Part shown: in pieces, positions 14,836-21,880 of the stretch
How the letters are laid out: every line of letters starts with the position of its first letter
How positions within the stretch are numbered: position 1 is the first letter of the stretch
Source: a virus
IMG/VR virus record: IMGVR_UViG_3300005264_000094
Location: 1 to 54,129 of that record
Length of the DNA: 54,129 nucleotides
Reading direction: 5' to 3' (one strand)
Position numbers and translations under genes: made by a program
The notes under the pieces: generated by a model
Database searches by the model: none
Told to the model about the DNA's origin: nothing
What the model saw: the letters and a program-made list of their open reading frames with translations, nothing else

Positions 14836-16362
14836 ATGACACCATTACAAAGAATAATGCAAAAATGGAAACCGAGAAGGTATATTAACCTTATTGAGAA
14901 TGGAGACTTTCTAAATGATGTTAATAATTGGTCGGGATCTCAGTCCATATTAAGTGTAACCGATAGTAAACTCACGTGTAAAATTAGCTCAGGCTATTAT
15001 TTTGGAGGTGCCAGGAATAACAATTTAAATGGTTCTGTGCTGGGACATAAATATTACTCATTCATAAAGGCACATGTCAATAATAATGATTGTAGTGAAT
15101 TGAAATTATCTCTAAATACCTATGGTTCGTCTAATATAAATAGTATATCCAACCCTATCAAAGATGTCGTATATTTCATAAGTGGGATAAAAACCTGTGA
15201 AACTGTACCAACATACGCAGCAATGTATCATTCTTATGCCACAAGCGAAATTGCAGAAGGAAAAGAAGCTATTCTACATGAATCTGCGACGATTGACCTA
15301 ACTGAACTAGGATTAGAAGATAGATCGCAAGAGTGGTGTGATAAGTACATTGCACCAAATGTTGACTATTGGAATTTCGTTAATGAGTTAGAAAACGGGG
15401 ATCTCTTAAATGGGAGAGATAAATGGGTGGTATCTGATGCAACATACACATTATCTTCTGAAAGCATAGTCGCGATGCCCACTGATATATACGGTAGAGT
15501 TACAAATTATTTTCAATTCGGTAATAATGATGAATATGCCGATCACAACTTTTATCATTGTGCTATGCTGAAAACAAATTCAACTAAAGTAAGATTGCAT
15601 CTAAACGATGGAACTCGGCAAAGTGAGCTACCTCCTACCACATTAGCCTCCTTCACACTAGTCTCAGGAATATTAAAAATACAAAGTGGATATACTACTA
15701 TAAAACTGAAAGTACAAGATAATGATCCTGATAACAGGAACGAATTTGAAGTTAAAGACTTTAAATTAATTGACTTAACTAAACTAGGATTGGACAACGT
15801 AACCGCAGAATGGTGTGATCAAAACATAGCACCTTATGTGAACATGGAAAGATATGATAATCTGATTGAGAATGGAGATTTTAGTGATGGGTTAGATGGG
15901 TGGCTTGACTATAACACCAGTGCAACTGCAACTTCCAACATTCTCTCTATATTCCCTAACAACGTAAACATAACACACTACCATGAAAAAAATATTAGTA
16001 ATCTCGCAATTGGTAACAAATATTATATATGCGGTAACGTAGAAGAGTTAGTTAATTGCTCCATAGAGTTGCAGTTTTGGAATAGAATAGAAAATGGTGG
16101 TTTTGAACGAAGTTTAAAAATGTTAACCTCTTCTTCAGGTATTGTCAGTACTATTTTTACACCCTCCGGAAAGTATCATAACCCATACGCAAGATATAGG
16201 TGGACGTTATTTAAGGATGGTAGTGCTGTATTTTTAGGTACTGATGAAGTTGCAAAAATAAGTAAGTGTATTGTAATTAATCTAACAGCAAAATACGGAA
16301 TGGGAAATGAACCAAGCAAAGAATGGTGTGATGAAAATATTGCACCCTATATCAATTACTAG
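14836..16362 (+). CDS. Probable receptor-binding protein with three tandem repeats
   Basis: A 508-residue protein built of three repeats of about 160 residues. Each begins with a variant of LIENGDFLNDVNNW (near residues 18, 183 and 341) and ends with a variant of EWCDxxIAPY (near 166, 324 and 495). The ENGDF...W start and beta-rich body resemble carbohydrate-binding modules of the CBM4 type, although the sequence is divergent. Its position at the end of the fibre cluster, before the lysis gene, and its repeats suggest that it binds sugars on the cell surface. It has no signal peptide. The repeats differ enough that they are old duplications. Enzymatic activity is not evident. Confidence 0.7.
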   Translation: MTPLQRIMQKWKPRRYINLIENGDFLNDVNNWSGSQSILSVTDSKLTCKISSGYYFGGARNNNLNGSVLGHKYYSFIKAHVNNNDCSELKLSLNTYGSSNINSISNPIKDVVYFISGIKTCETVPTYAAMYHSYATSEIAEGKEAILHESATIDLTELGLEDRSQEWCDKYIAPNVDYWNFVNELENGDLLNGRDKWVVSDATYTLSSESIVAMPTDIYGRVTNYFQFGNNDEYADHNFYHCAMLKTNSTKVRLHLNDGTRQSELPPTTLASFTLVSGILKIQSGYTTIKLKVQDNDPDNRNEFEVKDFKLIDLTKLGLDNVTAEWCDQNIAPYVNMERYDNLIENGDFSDGLDGWLDYNTSATATSNILSIFPNNVNITHYHEKNISNLAIGNKYYICGNVEELVNCSIELQFWNRIENGGFERSLKMLTSSSGIVSTIFTPSGKYHNPYARYRWTLFKDGSAVFLGTDEVAKISKCIVINLTAKYGMGNEPSKEWCDENIAPYINY

Positions 16363-16372
16363 GAGGGAAAAT

Positions 16373-16645
16373 ATGTATGGAAAAATTATAGATGATAAAA
16401 TAAAGTTAGGTCTTCCTCATACGGGAGTTCTAGCAGACGGAAGACAGGTGAGTGGGTATAACTTACTACCACAGGAAAACCTATTAGCAGAAGGTTGGCG
16501 AGTAGTCCAAGAGGTCAAACCTGAATATGATACTACAACTCAAATGCTAAAGGAATCTACTAGAGAGATAGTAGATGGTGAGATAGTGATAACATATATA
16601 GCAATAGAAAGACCAGTAGAAGAATTTGAATTAGAACAAATCTAA
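16373..16645 (+). CDS. Small tail-fibre-associated protein
   Basis: A 90-residue protein; the frame is open from 16307, but AGGAGGG at 16361-16367 sets ATG 16373. It has the pattern of small proteins encoded after fibre genes in Clostridia-like phages (KPEYDTTTQMLKESTREIVDGEIVITYIAIE), where a residue list such as 'YDxxTQxLxE' is common. The same 18-base start region (AGGAGGGAAAATATGTAT) recurs at 16717-16734 before the endolysin. A hairpin (16633-16654) overlaps the stop. Confidence 0.6.
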   Translation: MYGKIIDDKIKLGLPHTGVLADGRQVSGYNLLPQENLLAEGWRVVQEVKPEYDTTTQMLKESTREIVDGEIVITYIAIERPVEEFELEQI

Positions 16646-16654
16646 ATTTGTTCT
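16633..16654 (+). promoter_or_regulatory. 9-bp hairpin before the endolysin gene
   Basis: AGAACAAAT (16633-16641) and ATTTGTTCT (16646-16654) pair perfectly around CTAA. The stem includes the stop codon of the preceding gene and has no T-tract. It may protect or attenuate the mRNA between fibre and lysis genes. Confidence 0.55.
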
Positions 16655-16728
16655 TATGGAGGGAAATAAAGAAAAAGAGTTAAAAATAACTTTTGTTAAC
16701 TTTACTTTTAGAGAATAGGAGGGAAAAT

Positions 16729-17253
16729 ATGTATTATGGAACTTTAGATAAAAGGGTTATTCCTTTAAAAATATATGCTATAACAAAGGCTCTATATGGC
16801 CATACACCTATAGAGTATCAAAAATCTATATTCTATCTTATATGGGGAACTGTAGCTGTAGAAACAAGATGTAGCACATATAAAGATAAAACAAGAGGCT
16901 ATGCTGGTGAAGGACTTACTCAATTTGATAAGATACCTTTTTCAGACATAAAAAAAAGAACAAGCAGCAGCACAAGAAATACCATTGCAAGTAAATTTGC
17001 TATGGATTTAAAAAAATGGAAATGGGAAAATCTATCATTTAATGACAGTAAAGCTTTAATCATGAGTTTTTGTTTTTATAAGTTAGTACGAGAGAAGTTC
17101 CCAGCTCCTTATAGTGCTCAGGCTCATGCTAAATACTGGAAAAAGTACTATAACACAGTTTTAGGAAAAGGTACTACAGAGAAGTATGTAGCTGCTTTTA
17201 AAAAGTATTGCGATCCGGATATGTTTGAAAAATTAGAAAAGTGGGCTATATAG
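16729..17253 (+). CDS. Endolysin, lysozyme/transglycosylase-like
   Basis: A 174-residue cell-wall hydrolase. The start at ATG 16729 follows AGGAGGG; the frame is open further upstream (16693), but without a better signal. The likely catalytic glutamate is E45 in AVETRC, and a GEGLTQFD motif (residues 60-67) follows 15 residues later, as in lysozyme-like and lytic transglycosylase folds (E...GxGLxQf). A helical C-terminal half (KALIMSFCFYKLVREK, AHAKYWKKYYN) completes a compact single domain. There is no signal peptide, so release needs a holin; candidates are the small membrane proteins at 33768 and 34028. The stop lies in the terminator. Confidence 0.68.
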   Translation: MYYGTLDKRVIPLKIYAITKALYGHTPIEYQKSIFYLIWGTVAVETRCSTYKDKTRGYAGEGLTQFDKIPFSDIKKRTSSSTRNTIASKFAMDLKKWKWENLSFNDSKALIMSFCFYKLVREKFPAPYSAQAHAKYWKKYYNTVLGKGTTEKYVAAFKKYCDPDMFEKLEKWAI

Positions 17254-17266
17254 CCCCTTTTTTTTT
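17243..17266 (+). terminator. Rho-independent terminator of the late operon
   Basis: GGGCTA (17243-17248) pairs with TAGCCC (17251-17256), followed by a run of nine Ts (17258-17266). The stem overlaps the endolysin stop codon. It separates late genes from the integrase. Confidence 0.8.
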
Positions 17267-17280
17267 AAGGAGTGAATAAA

Positions 17281-18111
17281 ATGAAAGAATTAACTCAATA
17301 TATAGAAGTATTGAAAAAAGAATATAAATCTGAAAATACTATAGTTAGTTATAGTAAAATCATTGAAAAATTCATGAAATTTATAGAAAAAAATATTTTT
17401 TTAGTTACTGAATACGACATAAATAATTATAAAGTTCATTTGAGCGAAAGGAAGCTAAAAGCTACAACTATTAATACCTATTTAATAGTTATCAGAGACT
17501 TTTTAAGCTTTTTTGATATCAAGGTTACTCCTAATTTAGTTTCTATTCAGAAAAAATTTATTTTAGACAATTTGATATCAGATAAGGAAATACAAAAGAT
17601 AGTACGGAAAGCTCAACTAGAGGATGACTCTAGAACTGCTGCAATTGTGTATGGATGTTATTCTACTGGAATGAGAGTGTCAGAGTGTTTAGGAGTCCCT
17701 GAAAGTGCCTGGCTTGATTTTAAATCTAAGACTCTTGAAGTGCATGGGAAAGGCAACAAAAAAAGAAAGGTATTATACCCAGGAGGACTCAAAACATTAA
17801 TTAGAAAGTATTATAAGAATAGAACAGGAAAAGGAAATGAGTTCTTTAAGGGAAAAAAAGGCAACATTGGACGCAGAACTGCTCTGGCTAATTTCAAAAA
17901 ATATGGTGCTGATATCGGAATAGATAGAGAAAAACTCTATTTACATAACTTGAGACATAGATTTGCAGTTAATTTTTTAGAAAAGAATAGAGATGTATAT
18001 GCTCTTTCAAAGATATTAGGACATACAAACCTAAAAACAGTAGAAATATATCTGATGAAGACGACAAATGAATATTTAGATGATATAGAGAGCATGATAA
18101 CAAAAATTTAA
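17281..18111 (+). CDS. Tyrosine recombinase / integrase (XerC/D-like)
   Basis: A 276-residue site-specific recombinase. It has an N-terminal SAM-like core-binding domain (TQYIEVLKKEYKSENTIVSYSKII) and a catalytic domain. The catalytic residues are recognisable: Arg in STGMRVSE, Lys in HGKGNKKRK, His-x-x-Arg in HNLRHRF, His in LGHTNLKT and the nucleophile Tyr in VEIYL. AAGGAG at 17267-17272 favours ATG 17281 over GTG 17272. It follows the endolysin terminator and is followed by a long noncoding stretch, which is a natural place for attP. It could integrate the phage or resolve plasmid dimers. Confidence 0.88.
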   Translation: MKELTQYIEVLKKEYKSENTIVSYSKIIEKFMKFIEKNIFLVTEYDINNYKVHLSERKLKATTINTYLIVIRDFLSFFDIKVTPNLVSIQKKFILDNLISDKEIQKIVRKAQLEDDSRTAAIVYGCYSTGMRVSECLGVPESAWLDFKSKTLEVHGKGNKKRKVLYPGGLKTLIRKYYKNRTGKGNEFFKGKKGNIGRRTALANFKKYGADIGIDREKLYLHNLRHRFAVNFLEKNRDVYALSKILGHTNLKTVEIYLMKTTNEYLDDIESMITKI

Positions 18112-18132
18112 GGGGATTTATTCCTCTTTTTT
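18111..18132 (+). terminator. Terminator after the integrase
   Basis: AGGGGA (18111-18116) pairs with TCCTCT (18122-18127), including one G-U pair, with loop TTTAT and a T-tract to 18132. It starts on the last base of the integrase stop. Confidence 0.65.
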
Positions 18133-18785
18133 AATGAAAAAATAAATATTATGTATTATTAAAGTTGTGACTTGCGACACATAAAATAGAAATTTAAATA
18201 AATAGAGGGTTGAAATAATAATTAAATCTCTTGAAAGCTAATAAAACCAATGGAAAATGATAGAAACATAAATAGAACATAAGTTACTACTATTATGTAT
18301 TATATAACTGGGTATTTCGATAGTTCTGTTTGGTGACGATTTAACCATAAAAATTGGATCACACAACTATTGATAAATAATATTAGTAGGTTTAATAAAA
18401 TTAATATCTGGAGAGTGGTTGGAAATAACAACAGAATATAAAAATGAATAACTCTATTTCTGTATAATGGTGTGATTTTTACGATGATTTTTTGTGACGA
18501 AATATTTTGTGAGATGTGGTTAAAAATAGATTTTGAGAGAGACCCATCCGGAGTAGTGAGGCAATATTTTTTTACAGATGAGATCCATCCATAATCATAT
18601 ATTAAAAAACGAATGTTCCATAATACTTATTTTGTAACATTCATAAATGAGCCTAATAAAATCAAGGCTTGAGAGTGACACTTTTTCATGTGTTCAAATA
18701 ATTAGTATGATTTGAAGTTTTGTTTGCGATTTTTATTGAAATCTGTTTGCGATTTTTATCATTTTTAGTGGGATTTATAAAAAAG
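18133..18785. other. 650-bp noncoding region beside the integrase; candidate attP or regulatory region
   Basis: No plausible gene is seen on either strand. The region is very AT-rich. It holds a 7-bp inverted repeat (GAATGTT 18611-18617 with AACATTC 18636-18642), the sequence AGTTGTGAC at 18163-18171, which also occurs in the repressor operator at 26490, and the 16-bp direct repeat at 18721. The position next to an integrase suggests attP; this is inference and no core could be proven. Confidence 0.4.
18721..18759 (+). repeat. Two 16-bp direct repeats, 23 bp apart
   Basis: TGTTTGCGATTTTTAT occurs at 18721-18736 and 18744-18759. The copies are just upstream of the promoter at 18786, so they may bind an activator or repressor of the AbrB/par region, or be arm sites for the integrase. 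Confidence 0.8.
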
Positions 18786-18815
18786 TTGACAACGTACCGT
18801 TATTGGAGGTATACT
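18786..18815 (+). promoter_or_regulatory. Sigma-70-type promoter for the AbrB/par region
   Basis: TTGACA (18786-18791) and TATACT (18810-18815) are 18 bases apart. A partly paired leader hairpin (CGAAAGG 18821-18827 with CTTTTCG 18838-18844) follows before the ribosome binding site. It should drive the regulator at 18853 and perhaps the genes beyond. Confidence 0.65.
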
Positions 18816-18852
18816 TTTATCGAAAGGCAATATTAGTCTTTTCGAAGGAGGG

Positions 18853-19035
18853 ATGAAAATAGAAAGCAGAGATCTGAAAGTAACCTTTAGTAAATCTGGA
18901 GCAGGAAATTTTACTCCTAAGACAACATTACCTAAGAAGTGGTGTGATAAATTGAATATAACGAAAGATGAAAGAGATATAATAATTATATTTGATGAAG
19001 AGAATGAACAGATGGTGATAAAAAAAGTTAAATAA
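18853..19035 (+). CDS. AbrB/SpoVT-type DNA-binding regulator
   Basis: A 60-residue swapped-hairpin protein. The pattern KVTFSKSGAGNFTPKTTLPKKW and a following DKLNITKDERDIIIIFDEE match AbrB/MazE-like domains, which bind DNA as dimers and often act as autoregulators or antitoxins. No toxin gene is adjacent that I recognise. The ribosome binding site AGGAGGG directly touches the ATG, an unusually short spacing; no better start is seen. It may control the promoter at 18786 and the partition genes. Confidence 0.72.
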   Translation: MKIESRDLKVTFSKSGAGNFTPKTTLPKKWCDKLNITKDERDIIIIFDEENEQMVIKKVK

Positions 19036-19050
19036 GAATTGATATTAAAA

Positions 19051-19074
19051 AAGAGACTCCTAGTAAAGTCTCTT
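19051..19074. terminator. Perfect 8-bp hairpin, copy 1
   Basis: AAGAGACT (19051-19058) pairs with AGTCTCTT (19067-19074). On the plus strand no T-tract follows, but on the minus strand the stem is followed by a T-run, so it may stop antisense transcription. It is nearly identical to the hairpin at 19446. Confidence 0.55.
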
Positions 19075-19090
19075 AAAGGGGAGGGAAGTA

Positions 19091-19438
19091 TTGAACAATA
19101 AAATTTTACTACAGAAAAACTTAGAAATTTTAGCTGAAACAGGTGTATTTAAGGAGGTATCGTATTCCTCAGAAACCGAGACTACTATTGTTGTTTCGGA
19201 AGGAAAGATTATAAAAAGAGAAGGGAATATCGTTATTCAAAATGAAAACGGGAATAAAATAGAAATTCCTGAAGATGGTCTGAAAGAGATCGTGGTCTTG
19301 GAAGAAAGAAAGATAGTTGATATTAGAGGGATAAAAGATAACTCTAAAATTTCCACTGTTTTCTTTTTCAAAGAAAATGGTTTTGAATCTTATCTTGAGA
19401 GATTAAGACAAACCAAATTGGTAAGAAACGAAGATTAA
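19091..19438 (+). CDS. Unknown protein between two related hairpins
   Basis: An unrecognised 115-residue protein starting at TTG 19091 after an AGGGGAGGG signal. It is beta-rich and acidic, with two short strand pairs (SETETTIVVSEGKIIKREGN and KEIVVLEERKIVDIRG) and a charged end. It has no membrane segment, cysteine cluster or HTH. Hairpins of nearly the same sequence lie just before (19051) and after (19446) it. It sits between the AbrB-like regulator and the partition genes and may be a plasmid-maintenance accessory. Confidence 0.6.
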   Translation: MNNKILLQKNLEILAETGVFKEVSYSSETETTIVVSEGKIIKREGNIVIQNENGNKIEIPEDGLKEIVVLEERKIVDIRGIKDNSKISTVFFFKENGFESYLERLRQTKLVRNED

Positions 19439-19445
19439 ATAAAAA

Positions 19446-19467
19446 AGAGACTCCTGGAAGAGTCTCT
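19446..19467. terminator. Perfect 8-bp hairpin, copy 2
   Basis: AGAGACTC (19446-19453) pairs with GAGTCTCT (19460-19467), loop CTGGAA. Together with the copy at 19051 it brackets the gene at 19091. A T-run exists only on the minus-strand side. Confidence 0.55.
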
Positions 19468-19470
19468 AAA

Positions 19471-19528
19471 TAGCTAGTAAGATATGCTTACCAACAACCA
19501 ATATAAGTATAGCATATCTTATCAGCTA
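19471..19528. promoter_or_regulatory. 18-bp inverted repeat upstream of the par operon
   Basis: TAGCTAGTAAGATATGCT (19471-19488) matches the reverse complement of 19511-19528 at 16 of 18 positions, with 11 contiguous inner pairs, around 22 bases. It sits just before the small gene leading into parA. It could be a parS-like centromere, an operator for ParA/ParB or a leader hairpin. Confidence 0.7.
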
Positions 19529-19552
19529 AATCAAAAGGAGGCGGTTGATAGT

Positions 19553-19690
19553 ATGAATATGACTCAAGAAGAAAACGGACAATGGAAATGTATTATAAAA
19601 GATTTAAATATAACTTTTTATACTGAGGAGCATGAGCAAGCAGTGAGGATCGCATGGGGACTTGGAATGGTAAAGGATAAATTGAACTAA
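19553..19690 (+). CDS. Small protein leading the par operon
   Basis: A 45-residue unrecognised protein, with a GGAGG at 19537-19541 before ATG 19553. The frame is open from 19484, but the earlier start would lie inside the inverted repeat and lacks a ribosome binding site. It is acidic at the start and ends in EQAVRIAWGLGMVKDKLN. It ends 10 bases before parA, so it is probably cotranscribed. Confidence 0.5.
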   Translation: MNMTQEENGQWKCIIKDLNITFYTEEHEQAVRIAWGLGMVKDKLN

Positions 19691-19700
19691 GGAGGGGAAA

Positions 19701-20450
19701 ATGAGAAAGATAGCAGTTATAAATCAAAAAGGCGGAGATGGAAAGACCACTACTTCTAGAAATATATCAGAAATTTTATCCATGAAAGGGAATAAGGTGT
19801 TGGTAATCGACATGGACCCTCAAGGGAATCTTACTACTAGCTATGGGATAGCCAAGAAAGAAGTTAAAACTCTGCTGCATGTATTTAATAAAGAAGTAGA
19901 TATAAATGAAATAGTAATAAAGAAGAGTGATAAACTCCATGTTATCCCAAACAATATAAAGATGTCTAGAGCAGGAATGAGATTTGCAGGGCATCCCAAC
20001 TGGGCCAAACTACTAAAGAGAGCAATGAGAGATCTAGAAGAGAGATATGATTTTGTAATAATGGATTGTCCTCCTTCTTTAGACTTCTTTGCATATAATG
20101 CACTAAATGCCGGGAATGAGATTGTAGTAACTCTCCAGGCAGAGGAATCATCTCTGGAAGGAATAGTAGATCTAATGGATACAGTAGAAGAGATCAGAGA
20201 AGATAATGAGGAATTAAAGTTTACTGGAGTAGTAATTACACAATATAAAGGTAATACAAAGCTACATAGTGGATTTAAAGAACAATTAAATAATTACTTT
20301 TCAGACACTATGTTTGATACAGTAATCAGGGAAAATATAAAAGTAGCAGAAGCTAATCAAGCTCATAAATGTGTTGTAGAGTATTCACCAAACTCTAATG
20401 GAGCTAAAGATTATCTCTCTCTTACAGATGAAATTATAGCAAGGGGATAG
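19701..20450 (+). CDS. parA: ParA partition ATPase
   Basis: A 249-residue ParA/Soj-type ATPase that, with ParB and a centromere, moves plasmid copies to daughter cells. The deviant Walker A motif is at residues 10-17 (KGGDGKTT) with the signature lysine at K10. Walker A' follows (KVLVIDMDPQGNLT) and Walker B (YDFVIMDCPPS). There is no N-terminal DNA-binding extension, so it is a Soj/type Ib-sized protein. AAGGAGG precedes the ATG. A small gene and ParB follow. Confidence 0.92.
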   Translation: MRKIAVINQKGGDGKTTTSRNISEILSMKGNKVLVIDMDPQGNLTTSYGIAKKEVKTLLHVFNKEVDINEIVIKKSDKLHVIPNNIKMSRAGMRFAGHPNWAKLLKRAMRDLEERYDFVIMDCPPSLDFFAYNALNAGNEIVVTLQAEESSLEGIVDLMDTVEEIREDNEELKFTGVVITQYKGNTKLHSGFKEQLNNYFSDTMFDTVIRENIKVAEANQAHKCVVEYSPNSNGAKDYLSLTDEIIARG

Positions 20451-20452
20451 GT

Positions 20453-20638
20453 ATGGAAAAGATAATAATCTACCAAAGAGATTTCTTTGGTGGGCTCAGT
20501 AAGGTAGAAGAACATAATAAAAACTGGACCACTGAAGTCATGAGTGATATGGCAGGAATCATAGAAGATGTATTTGTAAATTGTGAAGCAGCTAAAGAAC
20601 ACAGAGATTCTTTTTATCCTGATGGTGAGGTGCTATAG
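20453..20638 (+). CDS. Small unknown gene between parA and parB
   Basis: A 61-residue acidic protein starting two bases after the parA stop (GGGGATAGG ribosome binding site in the parA end). No domain is recognised; it contains EDVFVNCEAAKEHRDSFY near the C-terminus. Its tight spacing suggests cotranscription with parA and parB. It could be a small partition accessory. Confidence 0.6.
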   Translation: MEKIIIYQRDFFGGLSKVEEHNKNWTTEVMSDMAGIIEDVFVNCEAAKEHRDSFYPDGEVL

Positions 20639-20680
20639 GATAAGGAGACTGAGCTATATTTAATAATCAAGGAGGGTAAT

Positions 20681-21574
20681 ATGGGATTAGATCTTAAGGA
20701 AAATCCATTAACTGGGAGAGGAAAAGAGTTTGCACCTTCTCCAAAAATAATTAAAAGTACAATTGAAAAATATGGAGAATTAAAAAATATAAATCATAAG
20801 TTGTTTAAAAAGATAGATCTGCATGATAGGGAATTTATAAATAGACTAGACTCAAAGGAAGATGTAATGAGTGCTGAAGGGTTTGAAGGTCTGATAGAGT
20901 CTATTAAAGCAGTAGGATTACTTAACCCTATCTATCTACTTGAAAAAGAAGGTGGATATAGGATTATCTCAGGATGGAGAAGATCTCTCGCACTATCTCA
21001 AATTTTTGCAAAGGATGAATCAAGAATATTTAGGGAAAAAGTTATTATACTAGATGGAGATACACCTATGGATCTACTAGAAAAGATATCTATAGATGAA
21101 AATATAAAAAGAAAGGACCTTTCTATACTGGAACTCTCATATAAATTTAATAGATTTGCAAAAAAAGAAGGAATAACTGTAGATGATTGTCTTAAACTAT
21201 TTACGATAGGAAAAACACAATTTCATGCTATAAAAAAAGCTATAGACTTTCAACCTGAAATAAAAGAAATTTTGGAAGAGGTTGGAGCTATAAAAGCTGA
21301 TTTATTAAATAAGATCTATGAATTTCATATGGAAATCTACAAAGATACTCCAGGGTATGATCTAAGTAAAGTTATAGAAGAATATAAAGATCTTCCACGT
21401 GGAGAGCTAAAAGAGATTCTCCATGAGGCTAAAGTTATGAATAATGCAAAGAAACAAGCTAAAACTTATAGTGTTAAAAGAAATAAGAAAAAGCTGAATA
21501 TAACAATAAATAGAACTCTGGAAGATGATGATTATAAAAAATTAATGGAATTTATAGAAATATTATGTAAATAA
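20681..21574 (+). CDS. parB: ParB partition protein
   Basis: A 297-residue ParB/Spo0J-family protein. The ParB N-terminal fold is visible (MSAEGFEGLIESIKAVGLLN, then YRIISGWRRSLAL, which corresponds to the GERRxxA box at about residues 106-118). An HTH region follows (LSILELSYKFNRFAKKEG through KTQFHAIKKAIDF). The C-terminus (about 250-297) is lysine-rich and should dimerise. AAGGAGGG precedes the ATG. It binds the centromere; candidates are the repeat at 19471 and the hairpin at 21597. Confidence 0.85.
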   Translation: MGLDLKENPLTGRGKEFAPSPKIIKSTIEKYGELKNINHKLFKKIDLHDREFINRLDSKEDVMSAEGFEGLIESIKAVGLLNPIYLLEKEGGYRIISGWRRSLALSQIFAKDESRIFREKVIILDGDTPMDLLEKISIDENIKRKDLSILELSYKFNRFAKKEGITVDDCLKLFTIGKTQFHAIKKAIDFQPEIKEILEEVGAIKADLLNKIYEFHMEIYKDTPGYDLSKVIEEYKDLPRGELKEILHEAKVMNNAKKQAKTYSVKRNKKKLNITINRTLEDDDYKKLMEFIEILCK

Positions 21575-21577
21575 GTT

Positions 21578-21787
21578 GTCGGAAATAATCACTATTACAT
21601 ACCAACAAAAGACTTAGATCCTTTCATTAATAGGGATTTAAGTGGTATGTGTATACTGTGGTAAATAAAGTCTTGATTTCACGTCGGAAATAATCACTAT
21701 TACGTCGGAAATAATCACTATTACGTCGGAAATAATAATCATTACATCGGAGATAATCACTATTACGTCGGAAATAATCACTATTAC
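21578..21787. repeat. Iteron array: six 21-bp repeats, plasmid origin
   Basis: The 21-bp unit GTCGGAAATAATCACTATTAC occurs once alone (21578-21598) and then five times in direct tandem (21683-21703, 21704-21724, 21725-21745, 21746-21766, 21767-21787). Copies 4 and 5 have small differences (AATAATAATCATTAC; ATCGGAGAT). A 21-bp period, two helical turns, just upstream of a Rep_3-type gene, is the classic iteron origin arrangement. The region between copy 1 and the tandem group holds the hairpin at 21597. Confidence 0.92.
21597..21650. promoter_or_regulatory. Nested inverted repeat within the origin region
   Basis: Outer arms ACATACCA (21597-21604) and TGGTATGT (21643-21650) are exact. Inner arms ACTTAGATCC (21612-21621) and GGATTTAAGT (21634-21643) match at nine of ten. 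It lies between iteron 1 and the tandem iterons, so it may be a cruciform, a parB terminator or a partition site. Confidence 0.65.
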
Positions 21788-21880
21788 ATTTTGTAGCCTT
21801 AGAAAATAAAAGGATTGAAGACTACGTAAACTTAAAAAGGTTTTAAACTCTAAAACTTAAAAAGAAAAAAGGAGATCAAA

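Noticed and set aside
21683-21787. Tandem repeats as a possible CRISPR array
   Set aside because: The units are directly adjacent with no spacers, have a 21-bp period, and lie upstream of a Rep gene, so they are iterons.
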